The position numbers were made by a program, and so were the translations under genes. From the NCBI GenBank assembly GCA_034401135.1, contig JAWZSP010000008.1, forward strand, positions 1,302,001 to 1,366,000: DNA of 64,000 bases, given 5' to 3'. Numbering within the stretch: position 1 is the first letter of the stretch; each line of letters opens with the position of its first letter. The stretch is from Volutella citrinella. Its lineage: Eukaryota > Ascomycota > Sordariomycetes > Hypocreales > Nectriaceae. The notes beneath the pieces are model-generated. The model was given only the letters and a program-made list of their open reading frames with translations. It ran no database searches and was not told the DNA's origin. Below are positions 21,979 through 33,192 of this stretch, piece after piece.

Positions 21979-24082
21979 AGAGCAGCGATTGGATTGCTTC
22001 TGGTGGATGTGGTGACAGGTGCCGAAGCCGACGCTCGTTCTTGGTCTGTATAGAGAAGACGATTTAGCTTGCGGTTGCGAAAATCAGGATGGCAAAGCTC
22101 GCTGGCTATCCCGAAGGTGGCGGCGGGGATGCCGTCGCAAGATGCCGACGCAGTATGCATCCGAGGAGATATGGAAGCAAGACTTGGGTGAATGACTCCC
22201 TTTCCGCGCTCAGCGAAGACATAAAGGCTCACCTTTTCTCTTTCCCGATACTGTTTCCCTTCAAGTCCAGAAACTTGAAGTCAAGCAGAAACTCAATCCT
22301 CGAGCCAAAATGCAGAAGCCGGGGAGAATCAAATACATATCCGCGGCGGGATTGCGGGGTTAAACCTTTATCCTAAGCCGAAAAGCTGGCTTCCCAAGTT
22401 TCCCCCCGCCACGCATTGGGGCCCCGCTACCATGACGCCGCTCGCAACTGGGCCAGGACGCAGGATGTGGCTCGCGCAGAGGAAATAGGCCCCAGAAGCT
22501 GCCGGAGACTGGCTGGATTCTGGGGTGCTCGGCGGGCTAACTCAACCAGTCTGTACGCTGTGTGAGTAAATACACTGCTGGAAGGGAACGGTCGTGGGGA
22601 AGTGGGGTGGGAGGTGGAGCTTTGAAGCTGCCCGCCGCGGGCGTCTGTTGGCTTCGGCAGCAGGCGGCGGCAGATGGAAGGAAGACCGGAGTTTCTTCGC
22701 GGCACTCAGAATGAGTCGGGCAGAATCCGACGGGATTCTGGTGTGTTCCTTACCATATGGAAGGTCTGGTCATCTGCTCAGAGGTACTTCGAGAACTGCA
22801 AGGGCATAACTCAGAGTCGAGTGGAATAGGCCAGTCGTCTTGTGCAAGTACCAGCCAGGTGCTCCAAACAAAGAACAAAGGCAACAACAAGGACAAGGAC
22901 AAGGACAAAGAACTCCAATGCGACCCAAATGTTATGTTTGCTGCATGGTTTGCGCCTATCGTATCACAGAGTCCACGGCTCGAGCTACACTGCATTCCAC
23001 TCGGTGCTACTGTATTGTCTGCTCAATCGAGTATGGCGCTGATGTAGCTTGTGTCCATGTGCGCATGGCCTCAAAGTACAATGACGCACAGGTTCGGTCA
23101 CGTCCTAGCACACTCACTACCTTACCTACTACCTTAACCTTAGTAGTGTCTGTGACAAACAACTGGAAACATGATTGCCACCATGGTTCTAATCCCTCTC
23201 ATATCAACCGCCTAATTCACCAGGTTTGGATATTGTAACTCTCCGGCCGACTTGAAAATTAAAAGAATCTAATTCATTACTATTCTGCTATTCTGGTTGC
23301 AATCCTGTTGCTTGGCGCAATTAGAGACTGTAATACCCTACACCTGGCAACGTACAAGGTCCAGGTACGTAGACAAGGTACACAGCTACAGGAGGAACAG
23401 CGACACGCCTCACGATTCTGCGCGGATGGGGCTCGTATTCATCAGAACAGCCGTTTAAGCCGTTTCATCCGCCCCGTTGCTGCGTGCTACTACCGAGCCT
23501 GCAGCATGGAGATTTTCTGCACGCCCGTGCGGTGGTTTGCAGGTGGCAGCTCCAGCGTTCATCCTTCACCGGCGCCCCGCCGCGATAAGATAGCGCTGGT
23601 CCGCTGGCGTCCAGCCTGCATGTGTCGTCCGGGCAACCAGCGCCTCGAATAAACAACCCAGCCAACTGCCCAGCAGCCGCACCCACCTGCATGTCCACCA
23701 CCGACTGCCCTGGCCGTGCAACGAGGCGTCGCTGGCTGTCCGACCAGAGCTCTGGGCTGCGTTGCTTCCACTCCATCTTCCCGATCCTCCTCCACCTCCT
23801 CCCTCTTCCCTTCCGCTGTTACTCTGTTGTTCCTCTCCAGACTCGCATTGCAATGGCATAGCATCGCATTGGCTTCGGCATTTCTTCACCCAGCTTCTTT
23901 TTTTTCATCCTTCTCCTCGGCATTTATTTCAGCTCACTTTGGGTGAGCCCTTCGCTTCGTTTTATTCCCGCCTTCCAACCCGTGCTGCATTTTCTTCCCA
24001 CCACCAACAGCACGGCACCGGGCTCTTCCATCGTCATACACAGTCCAGGGAGAGGACGCGTCCCGTTTGGACTACTGTAGCC
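21979..24082. other. Divergent intergenic region
   Basis: A 2.1-kb region between the muconate cyclase and the formin-like gene. It includes CTACCTTA-like short repeats near 23097-23150, a GACAAG repeat near 22890-22910, and a pyrimidine-rich leader at about 23770-23850 in front of the formin-like gene. No coding gene seen. Confidence 0.5.
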
Positions 24083-26615
24083 ATGGCTCCCGGCGTGTTC
24101 GACAGCTTCGACCCTCCGTCAAGGCGGCCTCGACCAAAGTCATCCATCATCGACAATTTCATGCATCGTCGCCAGGCCTCCGCCGGAACCAATCTTCCGT
24201 CCTCGCCCTTTGATGGCAACTACGCTTTCCCGAACCCGTTGGACGACATGGCCATGGGCAACTACAACAAGCATTACCCCGGGGCTCTCAGTGAGCTACA
24301 GCAGAACCAACAGGAGCACGCTCCTCGTTTCGGTCGACAGCTGCGAGACGATCACCGCGATGGCACCCGAGGCCGGTCCCACTCCCCGACCAAGAATATC
24401 ATGGGCAATACCACCTTTGTCATTGGTCCGGGCAAGAGTGCCTCGAAAGCAGCCAAGGCTCGCGACATCTCCCCGACCAAACCGAAGAAGGTCAAGTCTG
24501 GCACAAACCTGGCTGGACTCCTTCGGCCCAAGAGCCTGAGAAATCTTCACAAGCTCTTGTCAGACGACGACATCACCTCGTCCAAGGACAAGGAGAACCG
24601 AACACCAGATGAGTCTTTGAGTGGACCACCGCCAATCTTTGCACAGTTCACTTCGGACCCTGTGTATCAGGCTCAGAGGGACGGCCGTTCAAGCCTCGAG
24701 GACAGCCGTAATGCCACTGAGATAGACAGTGCTATGCACACCCGACCCGCCGTCAAACCGAGGCCCAAATCTTTCCAGGTTCCCAAGCACTCCAGTACCG
24801 ACCCTCTCCCCTCACCAACCCGGTCTCGCCATCCGGTGCCGGGAGAGCGAAAGGGCTCCAAGGACTCGACAGACTCGAAGTCGAACAAGACCAGCCGGGC
24901 CAAGGTTCTCAGTGCGTTCTCGACCTTTAACCACGGTCGGTCCAAATCTGTTTCTGCTCCGGCCTCAACTGATTCCACCGAGCCGGTAATTGACCCCAAG
25001 GATATTAACAAGCACCTGGAGGCTATGCTGGATCGCCGCAATATCCCAGAGAACCAGCGATACAAGATGAGAAATCTGAATGACACCATCAAGATGGAGT
25101 TTATCCGTCAAGATTGGGCGGAGATGCAGGCAGCCCGAGCTGAGAGATCAGGCTCCACGGACAGTTTCAACAGTGCCGAGGGCTCATCAGCCATCGCTGC
25201 CGGTGTCAATCTGGAAGAGAAGCCCAAACGATCTCGAGGCAAGAGCTTCACTCTTTCCCGGGGGAAGAAGGAGCAAAAGGGCTCGAGTTCGCAGACCAAG
25301 AAGTCCAAGGGCGAGGGGACCATGGGCCGGCACTTCCGGAACAAGTCAACCGACAGCGTAGTTAGCGAAGGGCCCTCCACCCCGGTTGGGTCTTCGCCTT
25401 CGTCGGGTATCTTCTCCAAGATCAAGCTGCAACAGGGACCTGCCGACTATGTGACGTACTTGCGCAAGGTAACTAAACCAGAGTTGGTTGAGGTGGGCAA
25501 GATTCACAAGCTGCGGCTGCTGCTGCGCAACGAGACTGTTGCTTGGATTGAGGAGTTCATCAAGCAAGGAGGCATGACCGAAATTGTCGGCCTTCTTAAC
25601 CGCATCATGGAAGTGGAATGGAGGTAAGCTTGGCGTCAACCCTTATGCGAGAGAGAGAGATCGCGCTAACATCGTCTCAAGGGAGGAGCACGAAGATGCT
25701 TTGCTTCACGAAGTTCTTCTCTGCCTCAAGGCACTGTCCACCACGGCCCGCGCCATGGAGCATCTCCACTCCATCCAGGGTGATTTATTCCCCAAGCTCC
25801 TTCACCTGCTGTTTGACCCCGAGAAAAAGGGACCCAGTGAATTCACAACACGAAACATTGTAACATCGGTCTTGTTTACATACATCGAGTCTGCGCCGCC
25901 TGCTGAGAGAGTACTGAGATCACGGAGCGTGTTGAAGCACCTCCGCGACCCAGAGCCCAAGGAGGACGAAAGACCACTCCCGTTTGTGCTGGAGATGAGA
26001 CGAGAACGACCGTACCAAGTGTGGTGCAAGGAGGCTGTCAGTGTGACCAAGGAAGTCTTCTGGATCTTCCTGCACAACGTCAATGTCATACCTCTTCCGC
26101 AAGACCAGGACGCCTCTTCTACCCCTATTGAGGGAGAAGCAGCGTACGATTACATGTTTCGACACTTTCCCCAGGAGCGGCCGCCTGTTCCAGCCGCTCC
26201 TTATGTGGGCGGCGTCGAGTGGGATGCTACCAACTACCTGGCCTGCCATCTGGACCTAATGAACGCTATCCTTGCATGCACTCCTACCGTGGAGGAGCGG
26301 AATGCCCTGCGGGCAGAATTCTGCATCTCCGGCTGGGAGCGTTGCCTTGGTGGCAGTCTGCGACTTTGCAAGGAGAAGTTTTACGGAAGTGTTCATGACG
26401 GGCTCCGCACCTGGGTGAGGGCCGCTTTGGAGGATAGCTGGGAAGTCAAGGACGTGAGATACGGCCCTCCACCGGAGTCTCGCAGCCCTCCGAAGAAGGG
26501 ATCAGGCGGGAACAAGAAGGCTGAGCCAGCCCCGAAACTTGAGATGCCCAAGCTCGACTTTGGCCTCGACAAGCCGCAAGTGCCGAAGAAGTCACAGGAT
26601 GACGCGTGGCTTTGA
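24083..26615 (+). CDS. GBD/FH3 formin-like protein without FH2 domain
   Basis: Two exons, 24083-25623 and 25682-26615, give 824 residues; the 58-nt intron has GTAAGC, CGCTAAC and TCAAG. Residues 1-300 are basic, Ser/Pro-rich and disordered. From about 300 (DPKDINKHLEAMLDRRNIPE, KMRNLNDTIKMEF) through about 760 the protein matches the GTPase-binding/FH3 armadillo region of diaphanous-type formins such as SepA/Bni1: YVTYLRKVTKPELVEVGKIH, ETVAWIEEFIKQGGM, LHEVLLCLKALSTTARAMEHL. The gene then ends (QVPKKSQDDAWL) with no poly-proline FH1 or FH2 actin-nucleating domain, and none follows downstream. It may act as a Rho-GTPase-binding scaffold in polarity or septation. The start at 24083 (GCCATGGCT) is chosen over a leader-like upstream extension. 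Confidence 0.85.
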
Positions 26616-27138
26616 GTTGATGCTGCACTTGCGCTAGCCCAGGGAACATGTTTCCCTTGCTACGACAGCAAGTGTTTTAACCCCCGCCGGGATGCTGCAT
26701 TATGGCTTCCTTTTTATTGGCTATTTCCTTGTGTGTACTGTACCAGGTTGTCAGCTTTTTCTTTGGGAGATCACGGGATCAGTCTAGGTAGTCACGGCGG
26801 GCCTTGCTAATGATGGCATGTTAATGAAATGATGACACGAAGGAGTTGGATCCTTGCATCGGTGAATGCTTAAACCCGACCAGGCCCCGGTCGATGCTCG
26901 ATTCCTTTGAACCAACAGACCGGAGGCTGGCTTGGTTCGCCCGTGGCCCCTGGGTTACCGGACGGGGTGGCTTCAACCCCGGCAAGACGCCGTCGGCTGC
27001 ACCCGCATACCCACAGAAACAAACCGGAACTAAAAGTAAAACGGGAAATACATGCCGGCGGTCTTTCACGAACTCAACTCAGGTTTGGGGGCATCCATCC
27101 GACAGCCTTTCGTGTCGTCTCGCCTGCTTGTCCACCAT
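26616..27138. other. Intergenic, convergent
   Basis: A 523-base stretch between the 3' ends of the formin-like gene and the RraA-like gene. Holds 3' UTRs. No gene. Confidence 0.6.
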
Positions 27139-27988
27139 CTACAGGTTGCTTCTGTGTAGCTTGAAAGCCTCGTGCACAGTCATGCCCTTCAGTACATCCT
27201 CCTTGACCTTGTCGTCGGCTGATGTTAGTTTCGGAAGGAGATCTAGTACGGCTGCGACTTTATCCTGAGGGATGACAACAACACCATTGATTGGATCGCT
27301 GAAAACCAGGTCTCCAGGTGAGACGAGTGTTCCATCGATTTCGAGCGGCACTTGAGTGGCCCAGGGGACGCTGCCGCCCCCGGCACCAACAGTGGAGAGG
27401 CCAAGGGACCAGATCTGCAAGTTTTAGACTCGCTTGAACAAGCGTCGGCAGCGATGTCTCCAGAACACTCACGGGAAGGGCGGTACTTTTCAATTCCTCA
27501 ATGTCCCTGGCCCGCCCTGCGACGACGATGCCCTTGGCCTGACAAACCTTCATACGAACTGCCATGATGCCCCCACAAACGGCATTCTTTTGTCCCTCCG
27601 GTTGCTTCAAAACGACAATAGTCCCTGGTACTGTCAAGTCCGCCCAGTGGACTCCTTTGGGGATGTTGGCCGGTGGCTCTGACAGCTGCTGGCCCTTGGC
27701 CGAGAACAGGACTGTCGAAGCCGGTGCGACTGTTACCGAGCCTGGGCGGTCATTGGGCTGACTCAGTAGATCAAGGTCAGCAATGAAGCCGGCCCCGGGG
27801 ACTTTCAGTTTGAGAAGGGCGTCTGAGATGTCGCATGCGGTATACTGCTGCAGCTTCGCAATATCCTCGGATGCCGAACCCATGGCTGGCAGGTTAGACG
27901 GCCTGGAAACGGAATAGAGGCGAAAGCGAGATGTCGGTGAGCGGATGGGACACGGCGATTTGCGAAGGGCCCGGGGCAGATGCCGCAT
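27139..27988 (-). CDS. RraA-fold aldolase-like protein
   Basis: Two exons, 27988-27473 and 27414-27139, give 263 residues; the 58-nt intron has GTGAGT and TTGCAG. The RraA/HMG-aldolase family core is clear: GGIMAVRMKVCQAKGIVVAGRARDIEELK, with the Gly-x-x-Arg-Asp catalytic signature, then GDLVFSDPINGVVVIPQDKV. Relatives include 4-hydroxy-4-methyl-2-oxoglutarate aldolase and oxaloacetate decarboxylase, which are divalent-metal enzymes; the bacterial RNase E regulator role is unlikely in a fungus. The upstream ATG at 27988 adds 35 residues (MRHLPRALRKSPCPIRSPTS, RFRLYSVSRP) with a strong mitochondrial presequence character; the ATG at 27883 (MGSASEDIAKLQQY) gives a 228-residue cytosolic-type form. 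The substrate is not determined. Confidence 0.85.
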
Positions 27989-28928
27989 CAAAATTGATTG
28001 TTGGAGGAGTCCAATGGCTTTTGTGGTAGGTCGTAAGAAGTCCCGGTGTAGGGTCGAGCTGAGGAGTGTGATGGGGTTGCGCCTCTCAAGCCTGCTCCGT
28101 GATTCCGGGAGCTCCCTACCACCGACCAGCCAATCAGACCCGGTACCAGGACATGTTTGGCTGCCGACATTGGTATGGATGGTGGGGGTAGCAGGCATGG
28201 CCGCATAGGTATCAAGCGAGGCCAATCGAGCTCCCCTAACAGGGCGCCACAAGAAGAGGGCCTAGTCGGGATGTGCAGCACCTCCTGGGGAGAGAAGAGT
28301 CAACAAGGGACGTCATTGCTGCCAGCGGCCGGCTGGTGCTGGATTCCATAGCGTATGATTTATCAGAGCCAAGCCAGTTGCATTTGCGGTGCGTCGACGG
28401 CAGCCGGGAAGCGCCACCCGGCCAGTCGGTCATGGCATGGAGGATTGGACGAAGATCGGACGACGCCCGTGAAGGGATTGAGGGCTGACAGCAGGACGCC
28501 AGCAGAGTGGAGGGGCACCATTATTCGAGAATATAAAATGTGTGCGTGTGTGTGCGGTGCGGGAGATGCGCGTATGTAGGTGCGATGTGAGAAGTGAGCA
28601 GAAGCATGGATGGGATAGCCCGTGTGCATGGTTCTATAGCCCCGGCAGACCTAATATCAAGCATAAGATGCTTGGGTACAGCGCCCAGAACGGCAGTCGG
28701 GATGCATTGAGATTTCCTAGGTATGGCGCCGAATTAGCTGAGTCGCCCTTGCCGCGGGACGGCAAATGTAGAAGGAGGGCTGGACCTACCTGTTGGGGGG
28801 GTGTTCTTGCCACATTCAACTTAGTAGCCTGGGATCATCAGTCCAAAAGTAACCGAATGAAGTATCACCATTTCCACCATTCTATCTTCAACAATTACCA
28901 CCTCCTGCTTAGTAGTCTACTAACGTGC

Positions 28929-28950
28929 CTACTACTACGACTAGTAGTAG
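28929..28950. repeat. Perfect 9-bp inverted repeat
   Basis: CTACTACTA at 28929-28937 and TAGTAGTAG at 28942-28950 are separated by CGAC and can form a hairpin. Similar CTACTA/TAGTAG words lie just upstream (28910-28928). No terminator role is implied in a eukaryote. Confidence 0.8.
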
Positions 28951-29475
28951 CTGCCTACCTTCATTTCGAGGCACCGGCTAAGAAACTGCTATCAAGTATC
29001 AAATGCGGGGCATGTACATTGGGACGCTGCCGGTACTAGCTCCCATGTCAGGACAAGACAACGTTGATTGATGAAGAGAGATCAAGTCAATGGCGCTCGA
29101 GATAGGTAATAAACGAACATGATGGAAGCGAGAAGCGAGCCACCTGCTGTCGACTGCCTGCACGGCTGAGAGATAGGACTTGTAATCCTGGCTCCTCGGC
29201 CAGATTTCTGCAGCTTCGCCTGGAACGTCATCCACTTTCTGAGCGAGGCAATGACCAGTCCGGTGAGGGATGAAGAACGAAATCTGCCGAGGTGATTGGG
29301 TAGGGATATCATGGCTGCACTGACACGTACGGTGCAGTAATGCCCATGGAATGGAAGCAGACCTACTTGGCCCTGCCCAAGACGGGCATGAATCCGCATG
29401 ATGCGCAAACAAAAACACCAAAAGAAAGTCACCGGCCGCGGCGACATGCAATGGACCAGCCGAGGGCTTCTGGAA

Positions 29476-29492
29476 GGGGGGGGGGGGGGGGG
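29476..29492 (+). repeat. Homopolymer of 17 G
   Basis: An uninterrupted G run in intergenic DNA. It is length-unstable and a likely site of sequencing error. Confidence 0.9.
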
Positions 29493-31545
29493 AGAGTAGG
29501 ACCAACACATGGATGGTACGCTGGGTCAACGAGTCGCGGACCAAACGGAATGGTCCAGTCCACTGTCCAGTGCTTTGCAGTGCGTGCTGCATACAGTAGC
29601 ACGCTTGACCTGCCAGCATCGCCTGTTGTTCGGGTTGGTTCCCTGGCAAGCCTGGTAGTTCATCTCCGCGTGTGCGGGGCCTTGCCGCCGCCAACTGTGC
29701 AGTGGTGCGTCGTAGAAGAGAGGAGAAGAGCTAGGTCTTGCTTGCTACAGCCGCATCCGCATCGGCGCCCGCCATGGCTGGCTCTCTGGAACTGGCCTGC
29801 GGTCCATGCTCCTTGACGAGAGGACCATGCAGGATGCGAATTCGGGTGGTCCAGCACATCACATAAAATTCCCTCTGCAAAATTCCTGCGCGTCGACTGC
29901 GAAGCACAAGGCACCCTAGGCTTGGTGGGCCACAAAACTCCCCTTGTCATGTCATGTACGCTGCAGAGTGAGCCAGTCTGACGGTTGCTGGCCGCTTGGA
30001 GAGGCAAAAGAGATGGCCGCCAGCTTCGCTAGCCCTGGCCTGCGACCCGCTTGACGGGGCTGCTCTAACTAGACGCGACGATTTATGCATGGTCTGTGTG
30101 GTCTGGAAGCTAGGACCGCCTCCCAAAGCTGCACGTCGAGTTGGCTGCCCGCAGTCCCAGACTTGCCAGAGCAGGGCAGGGCTGGATGCTGCAGCAGCGG
30201 AATGCACTCTCGAACACCGGGTCCGTCGCTAACTCAGATCCTAGCGGGTTCTCGCTTCATTGGAGGCCCAGGCTCGGCATGCCTACGGGTTAGCAAACGA
30301 ACAAGGTTGCTGAGGGCAAATCCGTCGTAAATCCCTCCAGCCTACAGCCCCGGCCTCCGGCCTCGCAATGGACCATCGGGAGCTGGAGTGGCTATTCATT
30401 CATCTGCATGATGAGGCAACTGACGGAAGGGCCGGTCGGTCGTTGCGGAAGAGGAGTCAGTCCTTCGGGTATATGATGAAACAACTCGCCGATGATCGAC
30501 GCCTGGCACGCTGGTCTGGGCATCTGGCATGGGTTAGGCTTGAATTGATAGACAAGAGCTCATAAGCCCCTCAGTTCAGGGAGCCGGCCAACTACTAGCA
30601 TGGATCGGCCAAAGCACACGGCGTTTGGCACTGGGCAGTGAGGGGCACAACCGGGCAGGGTTCAACAGCTTAGCCTGGTGGCCTACCCTCTCCCGGGATA
30701 AGTCATGGCAAAAACTCCCCCGGGACGTCACAAGAGAAGGATCTCTGGAAAATAGACCAGGAGATAGACGTTCCACGGGAATGAGAAATGTCGGAGTGGG
30801 CGCCATGGGGCTGCGCAACGTATTAGGCTGCCTTGGGGGGACCTTCCACCATTCCACGAGGACTGGTGTCGAGCAAGACCCGGTGAGAAGCACGTGGCAG
30901 GCTCGAGAACCATTGGCCCACTGCTGTTCCCATCATGTCACTCCGTCACCTGCAGCACCTTGCTGTTCCGTCAGTACTAAGCTTCCATCACCAACAAGTC
31001 GCCTCAGCCTAACGTACGCAAGTCCACCGGAATCCAGCCCAGCCGTCTCCTCCCTCCTGTCGCATCGCATCACCACGACCTCGATCCCGTCCGGCATCCA
31101 CTGCTATCGCTTTCCGTGCCCTTGCCGCCGCCGCCGCCGCCACCTCAAGCCGCAGATATCCATACCGTCCGCTCCTCGGCCCTCGTCGGTGTCCGCCCCA
31201 GCCCAGCTGCTAGCCTGCGTGCTTGCCCTGCGTGCCCACTGCCGAGACACTCTCCCTGAGTCGGATCGCGCATTCATCGCACCACACACTCTCTGTCCAC
31301 TTCCTCTGGCTCCCCCACCTCGTTACGGCACCACATCCAGCCACCAGCCACCCGCCGCGTCCTCTCCGCCGCCTGCCTTGTCTTGGACGCTTCGACGTGC
31401 CCCCGACCCACCCCTCCACAGCAGCAGGGCCCCAGGCTCCAAGATCTCGGAGCTACTAAAACGCTGCCCGCACATCCTGTCGGCACGGAGCCGGACCTGG
31501 AGCCATTCGACCTCGAGCTAGGGTCGCCAGAACCCTGTCGCGACA

Positions 31546-32568
31546 ATGTCATTAAAGTAAGCCTTCTTCGCGAGCTTCTCCCCCCCTCGAGCATCTCTCT
31601 GCCCGCCTTACATCCCTCCGATACCCCTTCAAGATTCCTCCTCGTTCACTGCGCGCCCCCCTTCCGACTGCTCCGTCCCGTTGCCTGCCCCGCCTCCTCC
31701 GGCCCATGGAGTCATGGACCCCGCCTCATGATGGACAACCCTCACGACTACCTCATCACGACTCGTCCTCCTTCGCGACCCCTCGACCCTGACAATGTCG
31801 ATAGCTGGGTTATGCTCAATCAGGGCGGCTTCGTCAAGCTCGGCAACGAGCGAATTTTGATGAAGCTGGACTCAAGAATCTCCTGTGAACTCTCCGTGCC
31901 ACAAGAATTGAGAGAACGGTGCGCCGAGTTTCGACGAAAGAGCGACAAGGGCACACTTTTCCTCACCAACAAACGAGTAAGTCGCAGCCTGGCTGGTCAT
32001 TCATGTGGCCGACGATCCCAACCAGCTAACCTTGGCCCTGCAGATCGTCTACCTCCCCTCAAAACCAACGCAAGAACCCAAATTCGAATCCTTCAGTGCC
32101 CCAATCTTGAAATGTCAGGACTCAACCACGTCATCATCTATGTGGTGGGGATGGGTTTGGAAGTCTGATTGTATCCCTGTGTCTGGTGGCGGCATCCCGG
32201 CCGACATCCCACGAATCGAGGTCAAATTCACCTTTTCCGACGGTGGAATGAACGATTTCAACGAAGCCTACATCCGCCTGCGGGAACGTCTGTTCCAGTT
32301 TCAGGAGATGCGCCGCGAAATGGGCCCTGGTGCAGATGTCCCAGACGAGCCCCTGCCAGCATACGAAGCAGAAGCAAGCCAGTCGACTCCCCCAGCAACC
32401 ACCCTCTCCGCACCACGCCCGGATCGAGCTGATAGTACCGCCAGCCGGAGGGCGCCGGATGAGCCCCCGCCGGATTACGACGAGGCTCAAGCACAACAAC
32501 TGAGCATTCGCCTGGAGGATCATATTCGCGGCGAGATCGACCGAGGGCAGGATGACCGCAATGACTGA
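31546..32568 (+). CDS. WBP2-like GRAM-domain protein
   Basis: Three exons, 31546-31556, 31805-31976 and 32044-32568, give 235 residues. The first coding exon is only 11 nt (ATGTCATTAAA), followed by a 248-nt intron (GTAAGC...GATAG). Joining restores MSLNWVMLNQGGFVKLGNER, which matches the usual WBP2 N-terminus; a simple ATG at 31728 or 31731 would give an odd N-terminus instead. The second intron (67 nt) has GTAAGT, GCTAAC and CTGCAG. The GRAM/PH-like fold spans about residues 5-145 (GTLFLTNKRIVYLPSKP, IPRIEVKFTFSDGGMNDF). Near residue 202 is a PPDY (PPxY) motif and earlier an LPAY, ligands for WW domains of Nedd4/Rsp5-type ubiquitin ligases. It probably acts as a membrane-associated adaptor. 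Confidence 0.85.
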
Positions 32569-33192
32569 TATCTTGTTTACTTTGGCTCTGCCTTTTCTAT
32601 CCCTCTTTTACAAGGATTTCTATCGAACACTCGGGGTAAGCGTCTAGTCATTCTCACGGCAGGAAGAAAGATGTAGATGGTATTTTTTCGAGTGCCCGGA
32701 AGACCCCTCGCATTTCACAACTTTCATTGTTTCGATGATAAACCATTTTATGGCATTTGGGAGCGTTTTCACCTAAACTTGACATTTATGATATAGCATG
32801 ACATTAGAGAAGAAATCGAATTCATATGGCTCAAAATACACAGATATGGAATAGCCCTAAAGAGATCTGTGACGGCAGGATACCCAATCATGAATGCATT
32901 GGGCAAAGAGCCATCAAGTTGAGGTCCAGACCGAAACCATGCGGCTGAATGCCTTGCTTGGTTGTGTTACATAAGCACCCGGAAGATGGGAAGAACACAG
33001 GCAATGGGTAGATCACGTGCTGTTTTTCGTGACTGCGCCGGCTGCTGAGAACCAATCAAAATGCCTCAATTCCGGATCAGTTTTCATTTCGTGACTTTGG
33101 CCGAGAGCTTCCGACCTCTTACGATCAGGAACGACACCTCAATCGCAATCGAATCCACAACCTCGCCATTGTGAATCATACAAACAGTCGCA
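32569..33192. other. Intergenic with QCR6 promoter
   Basis: A 624-base stretch between tandem plus-strand genes. The first part is the WBP2 3' region, AT-rich; the last 200 bases hold the QCR6 promoter elements listed separately. Confidence 0.6.
33014..33056 (+). promoter_or_regulatory. CACGTG and CCAAT elements upstream of QCR6
   Basis: A CACGTG palindrome (33014-33019) and a CCAAT box (33052-33056) lie 179 and 141 bases before the QCR6 start codon. CACGTG is the core for Cbf1-type bHLH factors and CCAAT for the HAP complex, both known to control respiratory genes in fungi. Binding here is inferred from motif and position only. Confidence 0.45.

Larger units (their letters stand above)
27989..31545. 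other. Gene-free intergenic stretch of 3.6 kb
   Basis: This lies between the RraA-like gene and the WBP2-like gene, which diverge. Open frames of 100-300 codons occur but their composition is that of GC-rich noise. It holds a perfect small inverted repeat, a 17-G tract (both listed), and a pyrimidine-rich stretch from about 31000 to 31545 that fits the WBP2 promoter and leader. Confidence 0.5.

Noticed and set aside
28999..29694. 231-codon minus-strand frame spanning the poly-G tract
   Set aside because: Depends on translating the 17-G run as poly-Pro; no motif and would be frame-unstable.
30625..31521. 298-codon plus-strand frame before the WBP2-like gene
   Set aside because: Pro/Ser/Arg-rich translation of a pyrimidine-rich promoter/leader; no motif.
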